64,000 nucleotides of DNA from NCBI GenBank assembly GCA_020631735.1, contig CM036160.1, positions 109,544,860-109,608,859 on the forward strand. Direction: 5' to 3'. The notes under the pieces are model-generated. The model had not been told where the DNA came from and did not search any database. It saw only the letters and a program-made list of their open reading frames with translations. The DNA comes from Saccharum officinarum (Eukaryota; Streptophyta; Magnoliopsida; Poales; Poaceae). A program made the translations under genes and the position numbers. Below, piece after piece: positions 40,040-52,516 of the stretch. Numbering within the stretch: position 1 is the stretch's first letter; the number at the start of each line of letters is the position of its first letter.

Positions 40040-43000
40040 TGTGGCGGAATCGCCCAGTTTAGCACGCTTTCAGGACGCTTGCCTTCCACTAGGCACTAAG
40101 AACCCTGAAAGTGAGCTAAACCAAATGATTCCGTCGAGCACACCCGACGGGAGAACTCGAACGCTCCACATTTTACACCCGGGATCCAATAATGAGTACA
40201 AACTTACAATACTTAGTCCATTTTATACAATACAGGGTCTCAGAAATAGTTATTACAATACCAGAGGTTCAGAGTGCAATAATTAACAGCAGAAATAAAA
40301 TAACATCTAGCGGAAACGATGAGAATCCGTCTGTGCCCACCAGAAGAATCCTCCACACACGACAAACCTGCTCAAAGTGCACCTGCAACAGGGGTAAAAA
40401 TAAACCCTGAGTACACAATGTACTCGCAAGACTTACCCGACTGGGAATTTTATTTCCCGACTCTCAAGGATCATGATAGGCTTTATGGCTTGTGGGTTTC
40501 TTGTATGCGGAAAGCAGCACTAAGAGTTCGTCCTTAATTTCTTAACTTTTAAAAGCCGTATTTTATTCATTAACCAATGTTCTATGTAAGCACCTATGCT
40601 ATAATCAAGCCAGAGTTGAGCAAAACAGAATCAATTCTCCCTCTTTTCCCTTCCAGTTCTTACTACGATGCCAGAGCGTAGTCAAGCCGTACCATCACGC
40701 AGAAACGGCGATTCGCGAATCAATGTGCCCAGCTGGGTACCCCGAAAAATACACGCCTCGCTTGTACCCCAGGCACAAGCAAGACCAACACGTCCCCCTC
40801 CTGTCATAGGTTTCCAGGTCCCCGTCCAAACTTGGACTCCTAGCTCCCGTATTCGAGGCCCGGCCTCAATACGGTGCTAAGACCTCCACCTATCCCCGCC
40901 TCCAATCAGTCGGTCCAGAAAGAGCCGGAGCCCATGACAAGAGAGTAACAAGTCTTCCTAGCCCCCATCCGCTAGTATGTGCTCGGGATAAGGAGATCTG
41001 TGACTTGACCAGGGTCCATGCAACGAACGGTCCTTAATTGACACGGACAGGGAAACAGTGTAACCCAATTGTGCCCCGTGGCCGCGGGACACAACTTGCT
41101 ACACCCACCAATAACCATACCCCATCCCTGCCCGGTCGCCATTTTCTTTCCACCATCTCTTTTTTTTAAATGTATTAATCATTAGAGTAACTCCCTATTG
41201 TGAGCAACGACAGGTTACTCACCCTACCGATGATCCTAAGCGAAGCAACTATACGATCCTGTACTAGTAAGACTCATGGGTATAAATATATATGCACGTG
41301 GGTATCATAGAAATTCCTGTAACTTAAATGCACAACATTTAATATATATCAGATTTGCAAAAATAAAGGTTATGCACCGGGGCTTGCCTTGGGCAGGTGC
41401 ACAGTCAGAGGTGTCAGTAGCGGACGGTTCCTGGAACTCCTCAGGTACGAAGATCTCCTCCTCGTACTCCTCGATGACCTCCTCGTAGTCCGGCTCCTCC
41501 ACTGCCACGTACTCAACTCCCTCGTGATCTACATGCATGCAATGATAGGACCACATTTAATAGGTGACGAAGGTAACTCTAATAGCTGAAACGGTAAGCT
41601 AACATTCTCGCTACTAACAAGGTTGACCTGATGCAAAACGACTCCAACAACTAACAGACACACCACTTTTCGATTACCGATTTGCGACAGGCATTACTAG
41701 GAAAAAAAAATTAACTACCCTAACAAACAAGCTATTCGATGGCCATAAAATTTACAGCAAGCATCTAACAATATTAAGCAGCTACTGTAAAAAATTTTTT
41801 AGAGCTAGGGCTATTCTCGATTTACCACGAAAATTTCTACAAAAATTGGTTGCATTAATAAACGTCATTTTAAGCAGAGATTTATTCGACCGAGCAACAC
41901 TATAGTAGAGCACAAAAGAAAATTACTATCTGACAGAGCATGAATTTATGAACTCAACAAAAGTGGTTTCACGATTTTTGGACATCTACACTAGTCACAA
42001 CAATTCCTCAAAGTTTGCTTCAAAAATTAATTACAAAGGTATTTCTAAAATCGCTAAATCCAGAAACCGATGTCCCGGCGGCCCAACCGCGGCCCACGCG
42101 CGCAGCACGCGCCCACACCTACGGTCCACGCGACGCGGCCCACGCGACGCGGCCCACGGTCGAGGGAGCCCACGCGCTGGCAAACAAGCGAAAACCACCC
42201 CGCACTCTACCGAAAACAACCCGCGCCCCACGCTACTGTTTCTCCTCTCAGCGCTTTTGCACTAAAACCCGCAGACGAACTCATCTTCACCGAGACGAGG
42301 TCCCTGGCCTGCCCCGCGCACACCGGCGCGCCGGAGATGGCACTGAGCGGCTACGCCGGCCCACGGAGAGCCTCTACCACGCAGCTAAGGGGAAAACACT
42401 CACCTAGGGACCGACGCGGAACTAGGGGCAGAAGCACACTCCCGGGGACGCGGCCACGGACTCCTCCACGATGACGGACGACTGCAAGGGACGGCGATGC
42501 CGTTCCGGTGAACTGCGGCCCAGACAAACGGAACAAAAAGGACTACGAGCACGAGCAACTTACTCCGGAACCCGCTGAGGCGATGCTGGGCCAAGAGCCG
42601 CTCGGAGGCGAGCTGGCCACACGCGACCCGAGGGGTGCGGCGGCGCCCTGGACGGACACGGCCGTGCCACGGGAGGAACGGGAGCACCACTGCTCCAACC
42701 AACGGGCGCACAGCGAAGAGAAGCTCAGGGCGAACCGTTCGAAGCAACTAGACGAGCTCCCGAGAAGACGAGTGAAGCCGACCACAAAAAAGGGGAAAAA
42801 ACGCCCGGTAATGGCGTCGCCGGCCTACACTCCAAAATTGGGGACCGTGGGGCTCCACCACTTCAATTCCGCGCACGGGGAGGTAGGTGGGATTAGTGCG
42901 AGGCTGCTGCCGCAATGACACAGGGACGAGCACTGCAGGGCGGGACCAGCAGTGGTCCGAAGCCGGGCGGCAAGGAAACAGGGGAGTCGCCACGGTGGCC

Positions 43001-43889
43001 GGCTCAAGCGGCAGGACCGTCCGAGGCTCCGAGTAGGTAACGCGGTGGTGAGACATTAAGGTGACGCGATGCTTGCTAGCGGCCAAGCAAGGTGGGCGGT
43101 GGCCGGTGAGCTCCGCGCCACGGCAGCGTGCGCCTGCACGCGACCGCCTAGGCCCGCACGGATGCGACGAGGGGGGGCAACGACAGAAGAGCTAGCTGCA
43201 CACGCGACCAGCCAGGGAGGTCAACCGCGGTAGTGCGACGCTGGGGGCAACGACCGCGGCGCGCACCGACCGAGCCGGCCGACCGCGCGGTGCCGCACCC
43301 GCGAGCGGTGACCGCGCTCCAGAAGCCAGAGGACCCGATGCCACCCGCTAGCACGATTTTTAAAGCTCTTGCCATGCCAAAACGAGTGATCCAGAGACCG
43401 AACGATCTTCACCAACACCAAAAGGGTACACTAGGCTATCGTTCTGAGCCAAAACATAGTGCCACCATGGAGCTAGATTTCACGGAACGGACTCGCCAAC
43501 ACGGCCTTGCCAAGCTGTCACACCACTTGGAGTTTTTCTAAGTCTAGGGCTGAATTACAAAGCGCGTTCACTTTCCGAGCGACTGGAAAAACTAGCTAGC
43601 GATCTACTTACTTGTCAACACAAGTTGCGCTAACAACTACACACTATGCTCTTCATAAGTCGTTTAGGGTTCACATATAAGTCTTGCACAGTTTTGTTAA
43701 GAGAATTTAGTTTCTAGCCTAAGTTGCTAACCTCCGGTTGAAACGTCGAATTTCGAATACCCTTTTTATTTATCATTTTTAACTTACCGAAAGGATCCTA
43801 CACACTTCGACATTAAACGCAACACCAGAAAAAGATGTGCAAGCTCTGTTTAGATGCATTGTGACACGCGGTAACACCGGGGTGTTACA
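40040..43889 (-). mobile_element. Nested solo LTR, 3.85 kb, chromovirus-related
   Basis: It runs from TGTGGCGGAATCGCC to CCGGGGTGTTACA, flanked by perfect ATAAG repeats. On the minus strand it starts TGTAACACCCCGG, like the host LTR. It also shares the general plan of the host LTR: a tail with CCTGCAACA and AACCCTGAGTAC followed by CGACTGGGAATT-type sequence, and TGCACCGGGGCTTGCCTT further in. It is a different family member. No internal region remains. The GC-rich part at about 42070-43400 gives many spurious open frames. Confidence 0.9.
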
Positions 43890-44003
43890 ATAAGTAAACT
43901 TGTTTTAGTTGATGCATAACAAAGTTAACCTAATAGAGATGATTAGCAATGCATTATGATGACATGGCAGATTAATTAGCACTATAACACCCGGGGTGTT
44001 ACA

Positions 44004-44017
44004 GCCCTTCCCCCTTA
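44004..44017 (-). other. Polypurine tract of Tekay-like element
   Basis: On the minus strand TAAGGGGGAAGGGC directly precedes the LTR start TGTAACACC at 44003. Confidence 0.88.
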
Positions 44018-44177
44018 AAGAAATCTCGTCCCGAGATTTAAAGCCTTGAGTTAAGTAATGAAAAAGGAAACGTGTCAAGCAAACACGTCCAAGACTTTTC
44101 TACAAAACAGGTAGGGGTTTTCTGCATTACAACGATTTTTAAAAGGATAGGTTACAGTTTAAAGAAGAAATTGCAAC

Positions 44178-47100
44178 CTAGATAGAAGCAAAGAACTCTG
44201 GGAAATTCTCCAACAGATAATCCTCCGATTCCCATGTGGCTTCTTCTTCTGAATGTTGATCCCATTGTATCTTGTACCATTTAATTGTTTTACTCCGGGT
44301 AACACGATCCTTTCGATCCAAAACTCGGACAGGATATTCAAAATATGTCAAATCAGGCTCAAGTTCAACCCCCTCCACATCAACAACTTGACCAGGCACT
44401 TGCATACACTTCTTCATTTGTGATACATGAAATACATTGTGCACGGCTGACAGTTGTTCAGGCAGCTTTAATCTATATGCCACCTTCCCACATTTTTCAA
44501 TGATTTAAAAAGGACCAATATAACGTGGTGCGAGTTTGCCTTTTACTCCAAATCTATTAACTCCTTTCATGGGTGACACTTTCAGATAAACATAATCTCC
44601 CACTTTAAACATCAAGGGTCTACGCCTTTTATCTGCATAACTCTTCTATCGAGACTGAGCAACTTTTAAATTCTTTTGTATCTGCCTAACCTTTTCTTCC
44701 GTTTTCTTCACTAGATCAACTCCATAAAACCATCTTTCTCCTGGTTCTGACCAGTTCAACGGAGTTCTGCACCTGCGGCCATACAATGCTTTAAACGGTG
44801 CCATTTTAATACTCTCTTGATAACTATTGTTGTATGAGAATTCTGCTAACGGTAAACATTCATCCCACTGATCTTGATAGGTGAGAGCACAAGATCTTAA
44901 CATATCTTCCAAAATTTGATTTACTCTTTCAGTCTGTCCCCCAGTTTGTAGATGATAGGCTGTACTGTAAAGAAGTTTAGTACCTAATGACTTTTGAAAC
45001 TGTCTCCAAAATTGCGAAACAAACTGAGTACCTCTGTCAGTAACAATTGTTTTGGGTATTCCATGTAAACTCATAATCCGAGCAACATATATTTCTGCAT
45101 ATCTAGATGCTCTATAGTCAACCTTCACAGGTACAAAGTGAGCTGACTTAGTCAAACGGTCCACAATGACCCAAATTGAATCAAAGCCTCTTGAGGTCTT
45201 GGGTAACCCAGTAATAAAATCCATACTGATATCTTCCCATTTCCAGGATGGAATGGGCAAGGGTTGTAACATTCCTGCCGGCTTCAAATGTTCAACTTTC
45301 ACTTTGCGACAAGTATCACATTTGGCAACATACTTGGCGATCTCAATTTTCATTTTGGTCCACCAGAATCTTTGTTTCAAATCTTGATACATCTTATTAC
45401 TCCCTGGATGAATAGAAAACCTTGTACTATGTGCTTCATCAAGGATGAGCTGACGTAACTCTGAAATCTTTGGGACCACTAGCCGGTTCTTAAACCACAG
45501 CACACCTGCATCATCAATACTGAAATCTATCTGTTGACCAGTTCTAACTTTTTCTTTGATATGAGCTATTCCAGAATTTGTTCTCTGAGCAGATACAATC
45601 TGATCTTTGAGTGTTGATTCTACTGTGACATTAGTCAACTGACCTTGTTGAACTACTCCAATATTCAACTTTTCCAATTCGTAACACAAACTGTAATCCA
45701 TTGGCTTCACAGTCATACAATTGCAATGATTCTTTCTACTGAGTGCATCAGCAACAACATTTGCTTTTCCAGGGTGATAGTGTACTTCCAAATCATAATC
45801 CTTTATTAATTCAAGCCACCTTCTTTGTCTCATATTCAATTCTGACTGAGTAAAGATATACTTTAAGCTCTTGTGATCTGTATACATGTGGCAAGTATTA
45901 CCTAACAAGTAATGACGCCAGATTTTCAATGCATGAACCACAGCTGCTAGTTCAAGATCATGTGTCGGATAATGTTCTTCATGGCGCTTCAACTGTCTCG
46001 AGGCATAAGCAATGACTCTGCCTTCTTGCATCAATATGCAACCAAGGCCAATACCCGAGGCATCACAATAAACATCAAATGGCTTTTCTATATCTGGTTG
46101 TGCCAAAACTGGAGCAGTTGTCAATGACTTCTTTAGAATTCTAAAAGCTTTCTCACATTCTGTAGACCATATGAACTTGGTTTGATTCTTCAACAACTCT
46201 GTGATTGGCTTGGCTACCTTTGAAAAGTCAGGTATGAATCGACGGTAATAACCCGCCATTCCTAGAAAACTTCGGACTTCATGAACTGAGATTGGTGGTT
46301 TCCAATTCAGAATATCTTTCACCTTGCCCGGATCCACTGCTACTCCTTCGGCTGACAACACATGGTCTAAGAATTGCACTTCTCTTAACCAAAACTCACA
46401 TTTACTGAACTTGGCATACAGTTGATGATCTCTCAAACGATTCAGAACAACTCTGAGATGCTCAACATGCTCTTCTTTACTTTTGGAGTATACCAGAATA
46501 TCATCAATAAACACAACCACAAACTTGTCAAGCTCCGGCATGAAAACTGAGTTCATCAGATACATGAAATGTGCCGGTGCATTGGTGAGACCAAAAGACA
46601 TAACTAAGTACTCATACAGTCCATATCTGGTGGTGAATGCAGTCTTTGGGATATCTTCAGGTTGAATCTTGATTTGATGGTACCCTGATCGAAGATTGAT
46701 CTTTGAAAACACCTTTGCCCCCGCAAGCTGATCAAAGAGTAGATCAATGCGCGGCAACGGATATTTGTTCTTAATGGTTACTTCATTTAGCGGTCGATAG
46801 TCAACACACATTCTTAAAGTCTGATCTTTCTTCTTGACAAACAGAGCTGGACATCCCCATGGTGAGGAACTGGGTCTGATAAAACCTTTGTCACGTAACT
46901 CTTGTAATTGATCCTTAAGTTCTGCCAATTCATTGGGTGGCATTCTATAAGCTCTCCGGGATATTGGGGCAGTACCCGGTTTTAACTCAATCACAAACTC
47001 TACATCTCTGTCCGGTGGCAGACCTGGTAGATCATCTGGAAACACATCTGGAAATTCACAGACTACCGGTATATCACAAATCTCCTGTACTGAAGTTGCA

Positions 47101-48653
47101 CATAACCTTTCAACTGTTCTCTTGGGAATAGGAAGTTGGATAAGAAGATGAGATTTATTATCTGGCAGGTTCAACCTTATAGTTTTGTGCAGGGCATCCA
47201 TAAGGGCTCCTCTTTGGTACATCCAATTCATACCCAGGATTACAACTATATCCTGTTTCTGTAATATTATCATTGAGGTAGGAAATATATGCCCACCTAA
47301 CTCTATAGGTACGTCACGTACCATCTCCTTAGTACACAGTCGTCCCCCGGGCGACTGGATAAAGAAATCTTCTTGTGTTCCCAAAATTGGAATGTCATGC
47401 TTAACAACAAAGGTGCGATTTATGAATGTATGCGATGCACCTGAATCAAATAACAGTACTGCTGGATGATTAGCAACAGGGAACATACCCATCATAACAG
47501 GTTCTCCCTCTGGGATTGCACTTGCTTGAGTATAGAATACACGTCCGGTCTTCTTCTTCTCACCCTTACCCTTCTGAACATTCAGGTTATTGTTCTTGCT
47601 CTGAGGTTGTTGCTGTTGGGGTACGGGAGCTCTGGGATAATTGGGATTGTACTGCCTTGGATACGGGCAGTCCTTGGAAAAGTGACCTGGCTTTCCACAA
47701 TTGTAGCAGGGAAAGTTATGGGTGGCTGGAGTCTGGTTTCGAATACCAGGGGCATTCGGCTGTTGTGTAAACTGCGGGGTTGCGGCAGGACGGAAAAACG
47801 TCTGCGGCTGAGCTTGGTATTGCGGTGGACGATAAGTTGGGCGGAAATGGTTCTGAGGGTGGTAAATAAACTTCTGGCGCTTCTTAATGCCGCCAGACGG
47901 GCTTGAAAACACTGGCTTCTTCTTCTTCGACTCTTTGTGCAGTCGGGACTTCTCTTCTGACGCAATAGCCACATTGACTATCTCATGGTAAGTAGCATTA
48001 TAGCAGGTGACTAATGCTTCCTGGATTCTGGTACTCAACCCTCTCATGAAACAGCTTTTCTTCTTCGCATCGGTATTCACATATTCCGCTGCATACTGGG
48101 ACAGATGATTGAATTTGCCCACATACTGCAAAACTGTCTGGTTCCCTTGCTTCAGCGAGAGAAACTCCTCTAACTTCATGGCCATGACACCATCTGGAAT
48201 ATAATGTGCTCTAAAGGCTTCACGAAACTCCTGCCAAGTGATACGGTGGCCAGCAGGCCGTGCGGCGACCAGATTCACCCACCACGCCCCTGCGGCACCT
48301 CTAAGCTGCTGCGCTGCAAACACGGGCTTCTGGTGCTCCGTGCACTATAACAGTTCAAACTTCTGCTCCATGGTACGGAGCCAGTCATCCGCCTCTAGCG
48401 GCTCATCTGCCTTTGAGAACACTGGTGGACGGGTATCGGTGAAATCCACATAGGTGGTTTCCCCTCCATTGTTACGGCCTCGACGACCCTGATTTCCATT
48501 CTGATTCTGATTCTGATTCTGAGCCAACAAGGTAGTGGCATTAACCAGTGCGGCAATAGCCTCTGCCAAGGTGGGTGGAAACGGTGGGGGATTCGGAGCA
48601 TTGTCCCCTTGCTGGGAAGTTCCAGTACCGTCCATCTGTTGTACACAAACCAT
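44178..48653 (-). pseudogene. Tekay-like Gag-Pol with chromodomain, three nonsense codons
   Basis: One uninterrupted reading frame of about 1490 codons apart from three stops: TAG 48345-48347, TAG 44646-44648 and TAA 44505-44507. Domains in order are a Gag retrotransposon domain ([11 protein letters not shown]), CCHC knuckle [14 protein letters not shown], protease [11 protein letters not shown], reverse transcriptase [10 protein letters not shown], RNase [12 protein letters not shown], integrase with [24 protein letters not shown] and GQTERVNQ, and a chromodomain (VHNVFHVSQMKK to EEATWESEDYLLENFPEFF). All three stops fit a former Gln codon (CAG or CAA). There are no frameshifts, so decay is recent and of one type. 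Confidence 0.93.
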
Positions 48654-48828
48654 ATTTATTTACATCGCTTTATTGAATTAAAAAGCAGTTAGTACAGTAC
48701 TTGTATACACATACAAACTTATCTTACATTATTTCATTATAACCTTGCTCTCAAGCAAGAAACTACCCACTAAGGTTCTTAGAAAGCAGGAAAGACTACT
48801 ATATTACATATCCATCCATGTCAACACT

Positions 48829-49347
48829 TCACTCATCATCATCATCATCGCTAATCACGATCACTCCATCATCAACCTCTGGAACACTTGCACCAGTGAC
48901 ATGACTTGCATCATCCCCACTTTCCATCATGGGTTCATCTTCATTCGGATCTCCTTCATTGTCCTCTCCATCAGGAACAACCATGGCACCAACATCATCT
49001 TCCACTGTCTGGGGCTGATGATTGGGATTCATCAGATCATTTAGCCTATGGACTTCCTCATGCAGAACAGTATTGTACTGCTCCAGGTGTGTCACATAAA
49101 GCTCTAACTCACGAACACGAGCCCTGGCCTCTGTCTCTTTTTCCAGAGACTCGTTCTGGAACTGTTTCCAAAAACGCATATTGCGCTTCAATCGCTCCAC
49201 TTCTGATGTAAGCCTTGCAACCTCTGATTCTGAATCCGGGTTCGGATTACGGCTACTGCTTGCTCCATCAACTCTGGCAGCCAACTGATGACGCGGCACT
49301 CCTTACGGACCCGTTTTCTTGCGAGGAGTTGTCTTCACACGTGCCAT
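48829..49347 (-). pseudogene. Extra coiled-coil ORF between 5' LTR and gag
   Basis: ATG at 49347-49345 opens MARVKTTPRKKTGP. A TAA follows at 49305-49303, after which the frame continues as GVPRHQLAARVDGASSS to a stop near 48829, for about 172 codons. The middle (SEVARLTSEVERLKRNMRF, then LELYVTHLEQYNTVLHEEV) looks like a coiled coil, and the end is strongly acidic (EVDDGVIVISDDDDDE). It lies in sense between the primer-binding site and gag, upstream of the polyprotein. An extra ORF at this place is known for Ogre-type gypsy elements; I do not recognise this protein. The TAA fits a former CAA. Confidence 0.65.
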
Positions 49348-49716
49348 CCTAAAGCAAGATAGAATTAGGACGATAAGAACAGATAGGGGGATCTGAAGGT
49401 TAGCATGAATAGGATTGAACCTTACTTAACCCAAACCACTTTAAAAGGGAAGGTAACTTAAGCAGGTTAAATAAACATGATGCATGCATCGTTCTTACGA
49501 TCTAACAGAAAAGATTAAGTAACACATGCAATCTTTATAACATAGGGCACTATACATGATACTTCACTACGAAGCTTTCAAATATGAGCTAAGGAAACTA
49601 TAGAATAGATTAAGATAAGCAAAAGCAATTTGGACCAAAATATCAGTATTAAATTTGTTTGACCCAAATCATTTTGAAGTTTTGCAAAGTAATACTACAA
49701 TAACTCGAGTGATTAT

Positions 49717-49728
49717 GCTCTGGTACCA
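49717..49728 (-). other. Primer-binding site of Tekay-like element
   Basis: On the minus strand TGGTACCAGAGC lies two bases after the 5' LTR end at 49731. It matches the initiator Met tRNA site TGGTATCAGAGC at 11 of 12 positions. Confidence 0.88.
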
Positions 49729-52511
49729 GCTGTCACAGAACCTCCTAATTATGATGGCCCACAAGTACACGTCATTGCCATAATGACCTCTGACCGTCGT
49801 ACTTATGCTCACCATAACTTAAAAGGCCTGCTTTCCTCCGAACAGGATCCAATCACAGGAGTATTGCAATATTACAACAGTTTATTCAAAATATTCAACA
49901 GAGTAAAGTAGCGGAAGTCTTACAATAACTTAGGTTACAAACCAGTTTTTCAAATCTCAAACCCTATGTAACATTATTACAAACCATTAGTAGAGAAGTA
50001 TCGGTAGTAACTTTATTACAACACCCAAACGAGATGCCTTGCCCAAAGGCCACACAGTTTACTCGTTGTCGCTTTCTTCAACCACGACGGTCATGCAACA
50101 AGGCTCGAAGCAGACTTGTTCATGAACCGCACCTGCAACAAGGGGTTCAACAAACCCTGAGTACGAGAGTACTCAACAAGACTTACCCGACTAAGACAAA
50201 GACTCCAAGGGCATGCTAGCTTTAGGGAATCAAGGTACGGGTAAATCAGAATCAAGATTTTCTTTTGCAGAAAAGCTTACTAAAGTGAGTCCTTATCTTC
50301 AACATTTTACTTTTACCATTGATGGTTCATTAACCAACTCTAGGTGATCCTAATCTAGATCAAAGTAATTATCATCAAAACCTTTCTCATTCTTTCTTTC
50401 AATTCCAGTTCTTAACTATGATGTTGGTGGAAGGCCAAGACTTCTTTCTCGTGGAGCAACGACGATTCGAACCGCTTCATTTACCCAGCTGGGGATTCCT
50501 AACCACACGACATATGTAGAACCGAATCTAGCATATATCAACTCTTACCCGAATAACCCAAAACCAGAATGTGTCCATCGCCACCCGAGAGCACAGTACT
50601 CCTCGAACCCGGCCCAATTCTAGCCCCGAGGGTACACGTTACTCTCGCCATCTCTCCACTCCCAGTGCGAGGTTAGACGTTCTCGTAATGGACTAACCAA
50701 AGTAAGGCTTACCCGACATGGGCACATGGCTAGTACTAATAAAAACTCCATGACGCGAGGGCCAACAACGTACGGTCCTTAACTGATAAGGCGGAAACAA
50801 TACAGTGGGACTCCTCTCCCAATGCACGTTAGCAGTGGCCAAACCACCCGCCCGATCTTACAAGTTCATTCACATATTTCAATATTCATTAAGTATGCCG
50901 TCATGGCAGAGTAAACATTCATTTAAAAGCTTAACTTCTAAGCATAGCGAAGCATACTACGCATTTTTAGTAAAGCAGGTATCAAGGGTGATATCGCAAT
51001 AATCAAGGATGACAATGCAGCAATTAGGTTATCACTCAACTCCTAATTACTTAATGCAATAAACCATAATATAAATAATAAAACATTTGTAAAATTTAAG
51101 GTAGGGTTTAAATGCACCGGGGCTTGCCTTGCTCTGACACGATGACTGACTCAGACTCGTGAACTCCTCCGTCTGGTCCGGAACCCACTGACGATCGCTC
51201 TTCTCCGGAGACCTGCTCGACGACTTCGGCTTCCTCGAAAGCGGTGACTACACGAATACATAACATGCTTTAACATGATGCTCGATGATAAACATGATGC
51301 TTGATGGTAACATGCCACGGTTACGATTAGAGTACAACTTCCCTTCACGGTACAATCGTAAACAGAAAACCTACTAACTAGTAGCGACGTTTTCCCACGA
51401 TACCAGCTTTTAACCTAACAAGTTACTAACGAGCTCAATCATGAAATTAAGGTGCTAGAGATCACAAAAGGGTAGTGACCTAAGGACATCACTCAATCAA
51501 AAGGCACACAACACTTAAAGTTCTCAAATTAACATTTATTTTCTATTTAAGTAATTAGGGCATAATTAGAAGTTGATCAAACTTTATCTAAACAAGTTCA
51601 AACTTTTTCTATAGGTTAAGAATGATTTATAACAGTGCCCTAATAAATTTCATCATTTTTGGATAAATAAATTAATTATTAAAATTCCTAGAAGTTGCAT
51701 TTAATCTTTAATGAAACCAATTAATTCTACTGCCCAAAGTATTCAAATTCATGATTTAACATTTTTCCTAGATAGTTTATACCTTGAGAAGCTTACACAA
51801 AAATTTTCATGAATTTTGGAACTCTATATAATTTTTAATGAAATAAACAAATAATAACACTATTCATTTATTTGAAAAAGAAAAACAAAAACGAAAAACC
51901 GAACTCGGGCTGCCTCCCTCGGTCCGGCCCAAACGGCCCGCGTACGCGCGCCCGCGCCCGCACGCGTGCCCGGCCCAGCTTCGCGGCCCAGCAGCGCGGC
52001 CTGCCTCGCGCCCACGCGCTCTCTGTCTCTCCCGCGCTCGCTGACAAGCCGGCCCCAGCTGTCATCCCTCACCTCCATCTCCCTCTCGTTCTCCCGCGCT
52101 CTCGCTCGCTTCCCCGCGGTGGCCGGCCGACGACCGACGCTTCGGTCGACAAACCGAGCTGACTAACATCTTCTACACAACCCAGCGAACCCGTTTTGCT
52201 AAGTAGCGCCATGGTGCGAGCTCTAGCGACCCGTGAGCGACGGTGATGGCGGCACGGTGGCCGCGGGAGCAGCACGCCGGTGCACACAATGCAGTAGCGA
52301 CCAAATTGAGAGGACGGGGAGCATCAGTGGCTCACCGCGGTTGCAGTGGAGCTCTCGGTGGCGACGGGGAGCGGCTGGAGTGGCCTGGCCACGGGAAGGC
52401 GATGATGGCGGTGGGTTGCCGGAGTTGAACACGGGAACAGGCGGTGCGGGAGCTCGGTTGTGAAAACGGTGAACGCAAGCGGTACACAAGATGCGCGAGG
52501 CCGAGGCGGAG

Positions 52512-52516
52512 CTAGT
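52512..52516. repeat. Target duplication of Sirevirus, left
   Basis: CTAGT here is repeated at 62815-62819. The undisturbed 3' LTR of the host element has a single GGAGCTAGTGGTGCGG at this place, which proves the insertion. Confidence 0.95.

Larger units (their letters stand above)
37018..44003 (-). repeat. 3' LTR of Tekay-like element, with solo LTR insertion and internal replacement
   Basis: Homologous to the 5' LTR over 37018-37714 and 37856-40039, and ends at 43890-44003. A TATA run lies at 38941-38948. Relative to the other LTR, about 1.1 kb (50428-51535) is replaced here by about 141 bp of unrelated sequence (37715-37855). A 3850-bp solo LTR is inserted at 40040-43889. Confidence 0.9.

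Noticed and set aside
42015..43541. Many GC-rich frames within the nested solo LTR
   Set aside because: They overlap each other on both strands, have no domains, and lie inside a defined LTR.
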